DNA of 64,000 bases. It comes from Pseudarthrobacter siccitolerans (lineage in GTDB: Bacteria > Actinomycetota > Actinomycetes > Actinomycetales > Micrococcaceae). Positions 45,570 through 54,265 of this stretch are shown here, piece after piece (within the stretch, counting starts at the first letter, position 1; each line of letters begins with the position of its first letter). The translations under genes were made by a program, and so were the position numbers. The DNA is taken from contig NZ_JAUSXB010000001.1 in assembly GCF_030823375.1 (NCBI RefSeq), positions 682,001 through 746,000 on the forward strand, in the 5' to 3' direction. The notes under the pieces are model-generated. The model saw only the letters and a list, made by a program, of their open reading frames with translations, did not search any database and was not told the DNA's origin.

Positions 45570-45618
45570 GATACTACATCTAGTGCAGACGCCTCTTTGG
45601 AACCCCAAGATGATGTAT
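45570..45618. promoter_or_regulatory. paired NrdR-type boxes upstream of nrdH
   Basis: Minus-strand GCACTAGATGTAGTATC (45570-45586) and ATACATCATCTTGGGGT (45602-45618) start 32 bases apart, three helical turns, the usual spacing of tandem NrdR boxes. Both carry the ACATC/GATGT core seen in actinobacterial boxes. NrdR represses class Ib operons when dATP is high. Confidence 0.55.
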
Positions 45619-45795
45619 TACAAGTATGTCATTTAATGCACTTTTAATCCACAGGGACGGCCCTTCAAAATGTCCGGAATCCCGCTGTTTTTGCGAACGA
45701 AATCCACATGCTGTGGAGTACTTAGCCACAGTTAACCCCCAGCGTGTCGTGGAAAAGACGGCGTGTCGCCCACACGGCGGGCAGGACCGGTGGCA

Positions 45796-45834
45796 CTAAA
45801 AGGGGCTCCGAAGTGACCTTCGGAACCCCTTTAG
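45796..45834 (-). terminator. rho-independent terminator of the fatty-acid modification operon
   Basis: On the minus strand CTAAAGGGG, TTCCGAAG, loop, CTTCGGA and CCCCTTTTAG form a long stem starting about 63 bases past the end of the cyclopropane-synthase-like gene, followed by a short T-run inside the 3' arm. Confidence 0.6.
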
Positions 45835-45896
45835 GTGATCAACCGCACGACGCCGGAAGCCGGCAGAGTGCCGGCGCCCGCCGCAGGCAGCGGCTG

Positions 45897-47309
45897 CTAG
45901 AGCTGCACCTCCCGGCGGTCCAGCACCACCTGCTGCACATCCAGGTAGCCGGACTGGAAGCCGGCTCGGGAGTAGCACAGGTAGAACAGCCACATCCGCT
46001 GGAACACCGCATCAAAACCCAGCTCCGCCACCTCCAGTGACCGCTCCAGGAACCGTTCCTCCCACAGCCGCAGGGTGGCCGCGTAGTGGTCCCCCATGCC
46101 CATCCGCTCGCGCACGCGCAACGTGGTGTGCTGCTGGGTGACGCTCTCTATGGCCCGGACTGAGGGCAGAAAGCCGCCGGGGAAGATGTACTTGTGGACC
46201 CAGGTGTAGGCGTTCCGGGTGGCCAGCATCCGGCCGTGCGGCATGGTGATCGCCTGGATGGCCACCTTTCCGCCGGGCGCCAGGACACGGTCGATGGTCT
46301 GGAAATAGATCGGCCAGTATTCGTAGCCCACGGCCTCGACCATCTCCACGGACACCACAGCGTCGTACTCGCCTTCCACCGCACGGTAGTCCTGGAGCGC
46401 CACCGTCACCCGGTCCGCATAACCGGCTTCAGCGATGCGCTCCTGCGCGAGCGCCTGCTGCTCGCTGGAGAGGGTGACACTGTAGACAGTGGCGCCGCGG
46501 GCTGCTGCCCGGAGTGCCAGTTCACCCCAGCCGGTGCCGATTTCCAGCAGCCGGGTCCCCTCACCTACGCCGGCTTTGTCCAGCAGCCTGTCGATTTTTG
46601 CCCGCTGCGCCGCCGCCAGCGACTCCCACCCCACGGAGCCCAGCGGCCCCGCTTCCGCCGGAAACAGGGCTGAGGAGTAGCTCATGGTGGAGTCGAGGAA
46701 GTTCGAGAACAGATCGTTGGAGAGGTCGTAGTGGCGGGAGATGTTGTTGCGCGTGTTCTGCTCGGCATTACGCTCCTGCCGCGGGGTGCGCGGCAGGTAC
46801 AGGGTACGGAGTTTCTGCAGCGGCGCGGGGATCAGCGTGTCCACCGAGGCGGCAAACACTTCGAGGACGCCGGCCAGGTCGCCCGCTTCCCAGTCCCCCG
46901 CCATGAAGGACTCGCCCAGCCCGATCAGGCCGTTGTCCCCGATTCTGGTTTCGAATGCTTCCGGCCGGATCATGACCATCAGGGGCGCATCCGGGCCGCC
47001 CAGGCCCAGGACAGTTCCGTCCGGATATTCCACCCGCAGGGGCAGCCGCTTGACTGCCCCCTTGAAGAGGAGGCCTGCCGCCTTTCCGGCGACGGCTGCC
47101 TTGGCTCCCGACGGCGGTTGGGCCACTCCCGGCCACAGCTCCGCCTCGATGGTGGTGGGCGACGCCGGCACTCCCGTCGGGCTCCAGGCCGCGGCCACGT
47201 GCGTGGCGCCCTGGTCCGACGCCGCGTTCGCGGCTTTGCTTTCAGCCTGCTCCCTAATCTTCTCCCGGAGAGGAGCCGCAGCCGTTTCGTTGTCGTCCGT
47301 CATTGTCAT
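45897..47309 (-). CDS. cyclopropane-fatty-acid-synthase-like SAM methyltransferase
   Basis: The 470-residue protein has a ~140-residue N-terminal lead region and a C-terminal CFA-synthase-like methyltransferase: AdoMet motif L-L-E-I-G-T-G-W-G, followed by V-S-V-E-M-V-E-A-V-G, N-I-S-R-H-Y-D-L-S-N-D-L-F (family start) and Y-S-S-A-L-F. It should transfer a methylene or methyl group from AdoMet to unsaturated acyl chains of phospholipids. ATG 47309 overlaps the stop of DUF1365 (ATGA). With the DUF1365 and FAD-oxidoreductase genes it forms a lipid-modification operon; the exact lipid product is not known. Confidence 0.9.
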   Translation of the reverse strand: MTMTDDNETAAAPLREKIREQAESKAANAASDQGATHVAAAWSPTGVPASPTTIEAELWPGVAQPPSGAKAAVAGKAAGLLFKGAVKRLPLRVEYPDGTVLGLGGPDAPLMVMIRPEAFETRIGDNGLIGLGESFMAGDWEAGDLAGVLEVFAASVDTLIPAPLQKLRTLYLPRTPRQERNAEQNTRNNISRHYDLSNDLFSNFLDSTMSYSSALFPAEAGPLGSVGWESLAAAQRAKIDRLLDKAGVGEGTRLLEIGTGWGELALRAAARGATVYSVTLSSEQQALAQERIAEAGYADRVTVALQDYRAVEGEYDAVVSVEMVEAVGYEYWPIYFQTIDRVLAPGGKVAIQAITMPHGRMLATRNAYTWVHKYIFPGGFLPSVRAIESVTQQHTTLRVRERMGMGDHYAATLRLWEERFLERSLEVAELGFDAVFQRMWLFYLCYSRAGFQSGYLDVQQVVLDRREVQL

Positions 47310-48031
47310 TGAACTGCCTCCTGTGAAGGGTGATGTGGTCGAGCGACGACGGGCAGGCGTTTTGCCCAGAGTGTAATGCCCTGTACCCGGATGAGGGCCG
47401 AAACCAACAGCGGTGCGGCCGGAACCGTGAACGCCGCTGCCAGGATGTTCCGAACGGTGGCGGACCGGCGCTTGCCGTCCATGGTTGCGACGAACGGCCG
47501 ATGGTCTTCACGCTCCAGGACGATGGACACGGCCAGCCGCTCCCCCGGCGCAGGCAGCTTCATCCGGTATTGCCCGTCCACCTCGTTGAAGGGAGAAACG
47601 TAAAACGCCTTGGGAACGGAGGCACGCCCGGACGGGTCCGTCCGGAGGAGGTAGCAGTGCCGCTCGCCGTACGTGTTGTGGACTTCGGCAACCACGCACC
47701 CAAGCTCTCCGTTCGACCGGTAGCACCAGAACAAAGTAAGCGGATTGAAGACGTAACCGAAGACCCTGGCGCTGGTCAGCATATGGATAGGGCCGCCGTC
47801 GGACTCTATCCCCTGCGTGCGCAGGTACCGCTCCACATTGCTGCGGATGGTTGCGTCCGGATCGCCCAGATGGTCGCCGGACCGGAATACGGCCAATGGC
47901 CGCAGCAGGAACGGAAGGCGTGGGAGCCGGTCAACGTCAACGAACCAGCTGTAGCTGCGGTACGTGAACGCATTCTTCAAGGGTGTATGCCGGACGTGGG
48001 AAATCGACGTCCGGTAAATGGCGGCGCTCAT
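47306..48031 (-). CDS. DUF1365 family protein
   Basis: A 241-residue DUF1365 protein: N-terminal T-S-I-S-H-V-R-H-T-P-L-K-N-A-F-T-Y-R-S-Y-S, the middle V-F-G-Y-V-F-N-P-L-T-L-F-W-C-Y and G-E-R-H-C-Y-L-L, and the F-N-E-V-D-G-Q-Y-R-M segment are diagnostic. DUF1365 is found next to cyclopropane-synthase-like methyltransferases and FAD-dependent oxidoreductases in many bacteria, but its own reaction is unknown. ATG 48031 overlaps the upstream stop and its stop overlaps the next start, so all three genes are translationally coupled. Confidence 0.93.
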   Translation of the reverse strand: MSAAIYRTSISHVRHTPLKNAFTYRSYSWFVDVDRLPRLPFLLRPLAVFRSGDHLGDPDATIRSNVERYLRTQGIESDGGPIHMLTSARVFGYVFNPLTLFWCYRSNGELGCVVAEVHNTYGERHCYLLRTDPSGRASVPKAFYVSPFNEVDGQYRMKLPAPGERLAVSIVLEREDHRPFVATMDGKRRSATVRNILAAAFTVPAAPLLVSALIRVQGITLWAKRLPVVARPHHPSQEAVQ

Positions 48032-49428
48032 GCGGGCTCCGCCGCGGCGGCAAGCTCCCGCTCGCCGTCATCATATGAGCCGGACTCATCAGCGGGCAGG
48101 ACCGGAGCCCAGTGCCGGCCAAGCTTTTCGGCTGCACGCACGCCGGAGAGCGCGCCATCCTCATGGAAGCCCCAGCCCAGGTATGCGCCGGCATAGGCAA
48201 TCCGGCCGTCGCTGAGTGCCGCGATGGCCTGCTGCGCCTGCACCGATTCAGGAGTGTACTGGGGGTGCTCGTAAACCATGCGCTCCAGCACTGCGTCATC
48301 GGCAATGAGTTCCGACTCCCCCAGGCTCACCAGGTAACGCTTGCCGTCCAAGGGATTCAGCCGCTGCAGGCGGGTCAGGTCGTAGCTGACCAGGACCTTG
48401 TCAGGCAGGGCTTCGCAGGACGGGAGCCGGTAGTTCCAGGATGCCCTGGCGTTGTCAGCGGACGGCAGGACAGCAGGATCGCGGTGGAACACGGTGTGGT
48501 TCACCGAATACGGCATCCCGCCCAGTGCCTCCTTTTCCTCCGGCGTGGCATCTGCCAGGAATCCGAGGGCCTGGGCCGGGTGGGCGGCAATGACGACGGC
48601 ATCGAAATCTTCCACGCCGGCTTCGGTCACCAGTTCAATTCCCAGTGCATGCCGGCGGATGTCGGTGACCGGGGTGTTGAGCCGGACATCCGGCAGGGTG
48701 GCGGCCAGCTTCTCCACGTACCGTGCGGAGCCGCCGGTAACCGTCCGCCATTGCGGGGAACCTTTAAGGCCGAGCAATCCGTGATGGCCAAGGAAGGTGA
48801 AGAGGTAGCGGGCGGGGTAGGCCAGGGCGGTGGTGGGGTCGCAGGACCAGACGGCACTCACCACGGGAGTCATAAAGTGGGAAACGAAGTAGGGACTGAA
48901 CTTCTCGCGCTCAAGGAACTCACCCAGGGTCGGCTCGGGAACTGCCCCGTCCGGGCTGACCGCGGAGGCCGGCGCCGTGTTCAGCAGCGCCCGGGCCTTC
49001 CGGTAGAAACGGGTGACCTCCAGCAGCATCAGCAGGTACCGGCCCCGCAGCAGGCTGGAAGGGCGGGCGATGATTCCGCGGGCACCGTCACGGGCGCCGG
49101 CATATTCCAGCCCGCAGCCGTCGCAGCGGATGGACATGCTCATTTCGGAGTCCTGGGTTTCCACCCCCAGCTCGGCAAAAAGCCGAAGCAGCGTGGGATA
49201 GGTCCGCTCATTGTGGACGATGAAGCCGGTGTCCACCCCCAGCACGGAGCCGTCCGGTTGCGGCATGTCATGGGTGTGGGCGTGGCCGCCCAGCCGGGCA
49301 TCGGCTTCGAAAAGGGTCACGTCGTCCTCACGGTTGAGGACATAGGCGGCCGTGAGGCCGGCGACGCCGCTGCCGATGACGGCCACCCGTCGTCGTCCGC
49401 CTCCGCTTACTGCTGGATCAGGTGACAA
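48028..49428 (-). CDS. NAD(P)/FAD-dependent oxidoreductase (amine-oxidase-like)
   Basis: TTG start at 49428 after GAGGAG. The 466-residue protein has the dinucleotide-binding N-terminus V-A-V-I-G-S-G-V-A-G-L-T-A-A-Y with an E ending strand two, G-F-I-V-H-N-E-R-T-Y-P-T-L, and a C-terminal FAD segment I-A-Y-A-G-A-Y-L-G-W-G. It is of the amine-oxidase/phytoene-desaturase kind and is the usual partner of DUF1365 and CFA-like methyltransferases. It likely oxidises or desaturates the lipid substrate. Divergent from a LysR gene 125 bases away. Confidence 0.9.
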   Translation of the reverse strand: MSPDPAVSGGGRRRVAVIGSGVAGLTAAYVLNREDDVTLFEADARLGGHAHTHDMPQPDGSVLGVDTGFIVHNERTYPTLLRLFAELGVETQDSEMSMSIRCDGCGLEYAGARDGARGIIARPSSLLRGRYLLMLLEVTRFYRKARALLNTAPASAVSPDGAVPEPTLGEFLEREKFSPYFVSHFMTPVVSAVWSCDPTTALAYPARYLFTFLGHHGLLGLKGSPQWRTVTGGSARYVEKLAATLPDVRLNTPVTDIRRHALGIELVTEAGVEDFDAVVIAAHPAQALGFLADATPEEKEALGGMPYSVNHTVFHRDPAVLPSADNARASWNYRLPSCEALPDKVLVSYDLTRLQRLNPLDGKRYLVSLGESELIADDAVLERMVYEHPQYTPESVQAQQAIAALSDGRIAYAGAYLGWGFHEDGALSGVRAAEKLGRHWAPVLPADESGSYDDGERELAAAAEPA

Positions 49429-49553
49429 TTTATGCTCCTCTGCTGAACATTTGCCAGTGGTGGGTATACAGGGGGCAATTCGCAGCGCCCGGGGCGGCGG
49501 ATGGGTGTGCGTTGAAGCTTCTTCGCCCGGAGACGGCAGAGTACTGTGGGCTG

Positions 49554-50471
49554 GTGGTAAATCCGGTACACCTGAAGACCCTTCTGGAGGTCACGCGGCT
49601 GGGCTCGTTCGCGGCCGCCGCGTCAACGCTTGGCTACACCGCCTCGGCGGTCTCGCAACAGATGTCCGCGCTGGAACGTGACACCGGCGTAGTCCTCTTC
49701 CAGCGCTCGGCGCGCAGCGTGCTGCCCACGGAAGCCGCCGTCGTGATGACCCGGCACGCCGCCAAGGTGCTCACGGACATCGAGGCGCTCATGGCTGCTG
49801 CCTCCAGAACCCAGGATTCCGCCCACCAGGAACTGCGCCTGGGAATCTTCCCCAGCCTCGCCACCTTTGTCCTGCCGCGGATCCTGAAGAATCCCACGTG
49901 GAAGAACCTGGGAATCGACCTGAAGGTCTCCGTCGCTGAACCCGGCCAGACCATCCAGGGGCTGCGCACCGGCGGCGACCTGGACCTGGCAGTGGTTTTC
50001 CAGGTGGGCCAGACCGGCTTCGCCTGGCCCAACACCATCAACAGGCAATGGATCGGCGACGACGACTTCCGGGTGGTGCTGCCGGCCGGCTGGGGCTTCC
50101 GTGCCGACGCCAAAGTTGCAGCTGACCACCTGTCCGAAATGCCCTGGATCATGCACCACCCCGGCACCAGCGACGCCATGGTCATCGAACGGCTTTTTGC
50201 GGGCTGCAACCTCCACCCCCGGGTAGTGGCCCACAGTGATGACTTTCACGCCAGCCTGGAGATGGCGGCCGCCGGGCTGGGCGCAGCGCTGGTCCCCGAG
50301 CTCGCGCTGCGGAACAAACCCGCCGGCGTGGTGGTGCTGGACGTCCCGGAAATCCGCCTGGCCCGCAACGTTTTCGCGCTGCTGATCAACGACAGGAAAA
50401 CCGCCCGGGTACAGCTGTTCGTCGACCTGCTGGCCGAGACCTTCGCCGGGATGCGCAGGGCGGTGAATTAG
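49554..50471 (+). CDS. LysR family transcriptional regulator
   Basis: The start is GTG 49554; the frame open to 49422 overlaps the divergent gene and is unlikely. The 305-residue protein has the LysR winged HTH (L-K-T-L-L-E-V-T-R-L-G-S-F-A-A-A-A-S-T-L-G, then Y-T-A-S-A-V-S-Q-Q) and a periplasmic-binding-like ligand domain (P-W-I-M-H-H-P-G-T, L-V-P-E-L-A-L-R). It is divergent from the FAD oxidoreductase operon and probably controls it, as LysR proteins commonly regulate the gene next door. The inducer is unknown. Confidence 0.92.
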   Translation: MVNPVHLKTLLEVTRLGSFAAAASTLGYTASAVSQQMSALERDTGVVLFQRSARSVLPTEAAVVMTRHAAKVLTDIEALMAAASRTQDSAHQELRLGIFPSLATFVLPRILKNPTWKNLGIDLKVSVAEPGQTIQGLRTGGDLDLAVVFQVGQTGFAWPNTINRQWIGDDDFRVVLPAGWGFRADAKVAADHLSEMPWIMHHPGTSDAMVIERLFAGCNLHPRVVAHSDDFHASLEMAAAGLGAALVPELALRNKPAGVVVLDVPEIRLARNVFALLINDRKTARVQLFVDLLAETFAGMRRAVN

Positions 50472-50516
50472 GCCTGAACGCTGGAATGCACCGCTGTTCG
50501 GGTCTATGTTGAAACT

Positions 50517-51023
50517 ATGAACAAGGTAGCGAGCCAGCACTTTGGCGAGATTGAGCTCAACCACGGCAGCGAGCACAACATCGCCGCCAAACTTGAGCTG
50601 CGGGGCCATCCGCTGGAACTCGACCTGAACGTTACCGCGCACGACCACTTCGACGAGGCAGCACTGCGCAAGGTGGATTACCGCCTGCGGTTCCTGCCGG
50701 AACTGGTGGACGAGGTGCGGGACATGATCGCGGAGGAGCTGGACCAGGAAGGCACCAGCCCGCAGGAATACCTTCACTTCCACTGCAATGCGCTCAAGGA
50801 TGAGCACCTGCACAAGGTTTTTGGTGTGGAGGACCGGAGCCAACTCACCAACGAAGTGTTCCTCAAAGCACTCAAGCTCGGCCACGTGGGCATCTACCCC
50901 GGCACCCCCGAGCGCTACTTCGTGATGGACTTCACCCTGGGCGAGCACTTCACCGATGAGGTCCTGGTGGCTTCGGCCGACGAGGACGGCGTTGTGGACG
51001 ACGAGATCGTCTGGGAGTCCTGA
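50517..51023 (+). CDS. DUF2004 family protein
   Basis: A 168-residue soluble protein whose layout fits DUF2004: short strand-rich start (F-G-E-I-E-L-N), L-E-L-R-G-H-P-L-E-L-D-L-N-V and late F-V-M-D-F-T-L-G segment with an acidic C-terminus. The family's function is unknown. It begins 45 bases after the LysR stop on the same strand, so it may share the transcript. Family call is by eye and moderately certain. Confidence 0.65.
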   Translation: MNKVASQHFGEIELNHGSEHNIAAKLELRGHPLELDLNVTAHDHFDEAALRKVDYRLRFLPELVDEVRDMIAEELDQEGTSPQEYLHFHCNALKDEHLHKVFGVEDRSQLTNEVFLKALKLGHVGIYPGTPERYFVMDFTLGEHFTDEVLVASADEDGVVDDEIVWES

Positions 51024-51081
51024 CCCGGTTCTGAAACGCAGGGCCCTTTGGCCCTACTACCGGCACATACCCGGTCCGAGT

Positions 51082-51798
51082 ATGGACCTCATGCATGAGA
51101 TCAGATCTGGAACGTGGCGGCTCGCTGCGTCCCTGCTCCTCGCAGGTGTGGTGGTGGCAATCCTGGCTGGCCTGCTGCATGCCGAGTCCCACGACGCCAA
51201 TGACCACGAAGCCTCCTTCACTGCCTACGCCAACAGTGATGTCTGGACCGCCGTCCATTTGGCCCAGTTTGTTGGCATCGCACTGGTGTGCGTTGGATTG
51301 GTGGTTCTGTGCTTCGCCCTTGACGTGCGGCGGGGTACCCAGGCTTGGACTGCCCGCATTGGGGCCCTTGCCGCCGCCACCGCTTTGGGGCTTTACGCCG
51401 CGTTGCAGGCCGTTGACGGCGTCGCACTCAAACAGGCTGTGGATGCTTGGGCTGCCTCTGGCGAGCCGGAAAAGGCGGCGCGTTTCGCCACCGCTGAGGG
51501 CATCCGGTGGCTCGAGTGGGGAATGCGCAGTTACCAGAGCTTCCTGCTTGGCACCGCGTTGATTCTTCTGGGCATCGTTATAGCGGCCCGGCGGCCGGTT
51601 TCCCGGATCATCGGCTTGCTGATGGCATTGTCCGGGCTGGCTTACCTGGCACAGGGCTGGATCATCGGAGAAGTGGGGTTCTCCGCCATCAATTCGCTGC
51701 CCACCCTGACCGGGATCGTGGCCACCGTCATCTGGACCATCTGGCTGGCCGTCAGTGCCTGGCGCATGAAGGGGGCCATGGCTGTTAAAGCAGGGTGA
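51082..51798 (+). CDS. multi-pass membrane protein (DUF4386-like)
   Basis: I start at ATG 51082 (an in-frame extension to 50956 overlaps the DUF2004 gene). The 238-residue protein has about six hydrophobic helices, among them L-L-L-A-G-V-V-V-A-I-L-A-G-L-L, I-A-L-V-C-V-G-L-V-V-L-C-F-A and I-V-A-T-V-I-W-T-I-W-L-A-V. The layout resembles DUF4386-type membrane proteins, role unknown. Ends with a strong bidirectional terminator shared with the convergent metE. Confidence 0.7.
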   Translation: MDLMHEIRSGTWRLAASLLLAGVVVAILAGLLHAESHDANDHEASFTAYANSDVWTAVHLAQFVGIALVCVGLVVLCFALDVRRGTQAWTARIGALAAATALGLYAALQAVDGVALKQAVDAWAASGEPEKAARFATAEGIRWLEWGMRSYQSFLLGTALILLGIVIAARRPVSRIIGLLMALSGLAYLAQGWIIGEVGFSAINSLPTLTGIVATVIWTIWLAVSAWRMKGAMAVKAG

Positions 51799-51830
51799 GC
51801 CCCGCCGAAACCGGAGTTTCGACGGGGCTC
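51797..51830. terminator. bidirectional terminator between the membrane protein and metE
   Basis: GAGCCCCG (51797-51804) pairs with CGGGGCTC (51823-51830), and CGAAAC with GTTTCG inside it. On the plus strand a T-rich TTTTGTTTT follows; convergent genes end on both sides. Confidence 0.75.
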
Positions 51831-51847
51831 AACGACGTACTTTTGTT

Positions 51848-54178
51848 TTACTTCGCGGCTTCCAGCAGGCCGGCGCGGACCGCCTTGGTGGCCTCGACAA
51901 GGTTCCGCAAGGATTCCTCGGTCTCGGTGTAGCCGCGGGTTTTGAGGCCGCAGTCCGGGTTCACCCAGAGCTGGCGGGACGGAACGTGCTTCACAGCCGT
52001 GCTGAGCAGTTCAGTGACTTCCTCGGTGCCGGGAACGCGCGGCGAGTGGATGTCGTAGACACCCGGACCAACGCCGCGGCCGAAGCCGTGGGATTCGAGG
52101 TCGTGCACAACCTCCATGCGGGACCGGGCGGCCTCGATGGAGGTCACGTCGGCGTCCAGGCCGTCGATCGCGTCGATGATGACGCCGAACTCGGAGTAGC
52201 AGAGGTGGGTGTGGATCTGGGTTGCGTCGGCCGCACCGGCGGTGGCCAGGCGGAAGGAGTCCACGGACCACTTCAGGTAGTCGGCGTGATCGGCCTTGCG
52301 CAGCGGGAGGAGCTCGCGCAGGGCGGGCTCATCCACCTGGATGACCTTGATGCCGGCGGCTTCAAGGTCGGCGATCTCGTCGCGCAGGGCCAGGCCAACC
52401 TGGTTGGCGGTCTCGCCCAGCGGCTGGTCGTCGCGGACGAAGGACCAGGCCAGGATGGTGACCGGACCGGTGAGCATGCCCTTCATCGGCTTGCTGGTCA
52501 GGGACTGTGCGTATTTGGCCCACTCAACCGTGATGGGGGCGCTGCGGGTTACATCGCCCCACAGGATGGACGGACGCGTGCAGCGTGAGCCGTAGGACTG
52601 GACCCAGCCGTGGACGGTGACGTCGAAGCCTTCGAGGTTTTCGGCGAAGTACTGCACCATGTCGTTGCGCTCGGGCTCGCCGTGCACCAGGACGTCGTAG
52701 CCCAGCTCTTCCTGCAGGTCCACGACGCGCTTGATCTCGTCCTTCATGAGCTTTTCGTACTGCTCGTTGGTGAGGTCGCCCTTGTTGTTGCGGGCGCGGG
52801 CAGAACGGATTTCCGAGGTCTGCGGGAAGGAACCGATGGTGGTGGTGGGCAGCGGCGGGAGGTGCAGTGCCTCTTCCTGGGCGGCTTCGCGGACCGGGTA
52901 CTCGGAGCGGGAGAAGTCTGCGGCGGTCAGGGCTTCGGTGCGGGCGCGGACGTCTGAGCGCTGGACGCCTTCGGCGGTGGCGCGGGAGGCGATCACTGCT
53001 CTTGCTTCGTCGATGGCCGCCTTGGCGGACGCGGGGTCGGCCAGGTAGGACGCGAGGGTGGTGACCTCAACAGCCTTCTGGTCCGAGAAGGCGAGCCAGC
53101 TGCGGAGCTGGTCGGAGAGCTGGGTTTCCTCGGCGACGTCGTGCGGGACGTGCTGGGTGGAGGTGGAGGTGGAGACGGCGAGCTTGCCGGCGGCAGCCTT
53201 CAGTTCGTCCAGCTTGGCAGCCGAAGCGGCGAGGTCGTTGCGCCAGATGTTGTGGCCGTCCACGACGCCGGCAACCAGGGTCTTGTTGCCCAGGCCCGCC
53301 AGGGCGGCGGCGGAGGGAACGGCGCCCTTGAAGACGTCCACGTGCAGGGCGTCGATGTCGGTGGCGGCGAGGGTGCCGAGCTGGCCGTCGAGCGAGCCGT
53401 ACGGGGTGGAAACGAGGATCTGCGGGCGGTTGGCCGCCGCGGTGAGGACCTCGTAGGCACGGGCAACGGCGGCTTCGATTTCGGCGGCCGGGGTGTCCTG
53501 GTCAACAACCAGTGCGGGCTCGTCAAGCTGGACCCAGCTGGCTCCGGCGGCGCCGAGCTTCTCGAGCAGCTGGACGTAGACGGGCAGGATGTCCTCCAGG
53601 CGGGACAGCGGGGCGAAGCCGGCGGGGGCGTCGTCGGAAGCCTTGGAGAGCAGCAGGTAGGTGACCGGGCCAACGAGGTACGGGCGGGTTTCGATGCCGT
53701 TGGCCAGGGCGAAGGCGAACTCGTCAACCTTGGCAGTGGATGCGAGGGTGAACCCGGTCTCGGGTCCGATCTCCGGCACCAGGTAGTGGTAGTTGGTGTC
53801 GAACCACTTGGTCATTTCCAGCGGCTGCTGTTCCTTGTTGCCGCGGGCCAGCGTGAAGTAGCCGTCGATGTCCAGCTGTCCCTCGGCGTTGAGGAGCTTG
53901 CCGAAGCGGGCCGGCACTGCGCCGAGGTGCGCCGTGGTGTCCAGGACCTGGTCGTAGTACGAGAAGGTGCCGGGCACTGCAGCGGCCTCTGTCAGGCCGA
54001 GCTCCTGCAGGCGCCTGGCGATAGTCAGCTGGATGTCCTTCGCGGCTGCGTCCAGTGCGGCGGCGTCGATCTTGCCGGCCCAGTAGGCCTCGACGGCCTT
54101 CTTGAGCTCGCGGCGGCGGCCGATGCGGGGGTAGCCCAGGAGTGAGGCGGACGGGAAGGGGGTGTTGTTTTTAGGCAT
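51848..54178 (-). CDS. metE: cobalamin-independent methionine synthase MetE
   Basis: The 776-residue MetE transfers a methyl group from 5-methyltetrahydropteroyl-polyglutamate to homocysteine. The catalytic zinc ligands are visible: H and C in Q-I-H-T-H-L-C-Y-S-E-F-G and the last C in W-V-N-P-D-C-G-L-K-T-R. The N-terminal half is the duplicated pseudo-domain with L-G-Y-P-R-I-G at the start. Length is normal. It follows metF by 87 bases and is probably transcribed with it. No cobalamin-riboswitch box is visible in the short spacer. Confidence 0.96.
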   Translation of the reverse strand: MPKNNTPFPSASLLGYPRIGRRRELKKAVEAYWAGKIDAAALDAAAKDIQLTIARRLQELGLTEAAAVPGTFSYYDQVLDTTAHLGAVPARFGKLLNAEGQLDIDGYFTLARGNKEQQPLEMTKWFDTNYHYLVPEIGPETGFTLASTAKVDEFAFALANGIETRPYLVGPVTYLLLSKASDDAPAGFAPLSRLEDILPVYVQLLEKLGAAGASWVQLDEPALVVDQDTPAAEIEAAVARAYEVLTAAANRPQILVSTPYGSLDGQLGTLAATDIDALHVDVFKGAVPSAAALAGLGNKTLVAGVVDGHNIWRNDLAASAAKLDELKAAAGKLAVSTSTSTQHVPHDVAEETQLSDQLRSWLAFSDQKAVEVTTLASYLADPASAKAAIDEARAVIASRATAEGVQRSDVRARTEALTAADFSRSEYPVREAAQEEALHLPPLPTTTIGSFPQTSEIRSARARNNKGDLTNEQYEKLMKDEIKRVVDLQEELGYDVLVHGEPERNDMVQYFAENLEGFDVTVHGWVQSYGSRCTRPSILWGDVTRSAPITVEWAKYAQSLTSKPMKGMLTGPVTILAWSFVRDDQPLGETANQVGLALRDEIADLEAAGIKVIQVDEPALRELLPLRKADHADYLKWSVDSFRLATAGAADATQIHTHLCYSEFGVIIDAIDGLDADVTSIEAARSRMEVVHDLESHGFGRGVGPGVYDIHSPRVPGTEEVTELLSTAVKHVPSRQLWVNPDCGLKTRGYTETEESLRNLVEATKAVRAGLLEAAK

Positions 54179-54265
54179 GGCAAATTCCTCTGATAGGAGC
54201 TGGGTCTGGAAGTGTGGGCTCGAAAGCCGGGGTCTATGGCTGTGCGCTTGGTTCGCGGAGGGCGT

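Noticed and set aside
54179..54265. Cobalamin riboswitch in the metF-metE spacer
   Set aside because: The spacer is only 87 bases and has no B12-box-like sequence; metE is probably read from the metF promoter.
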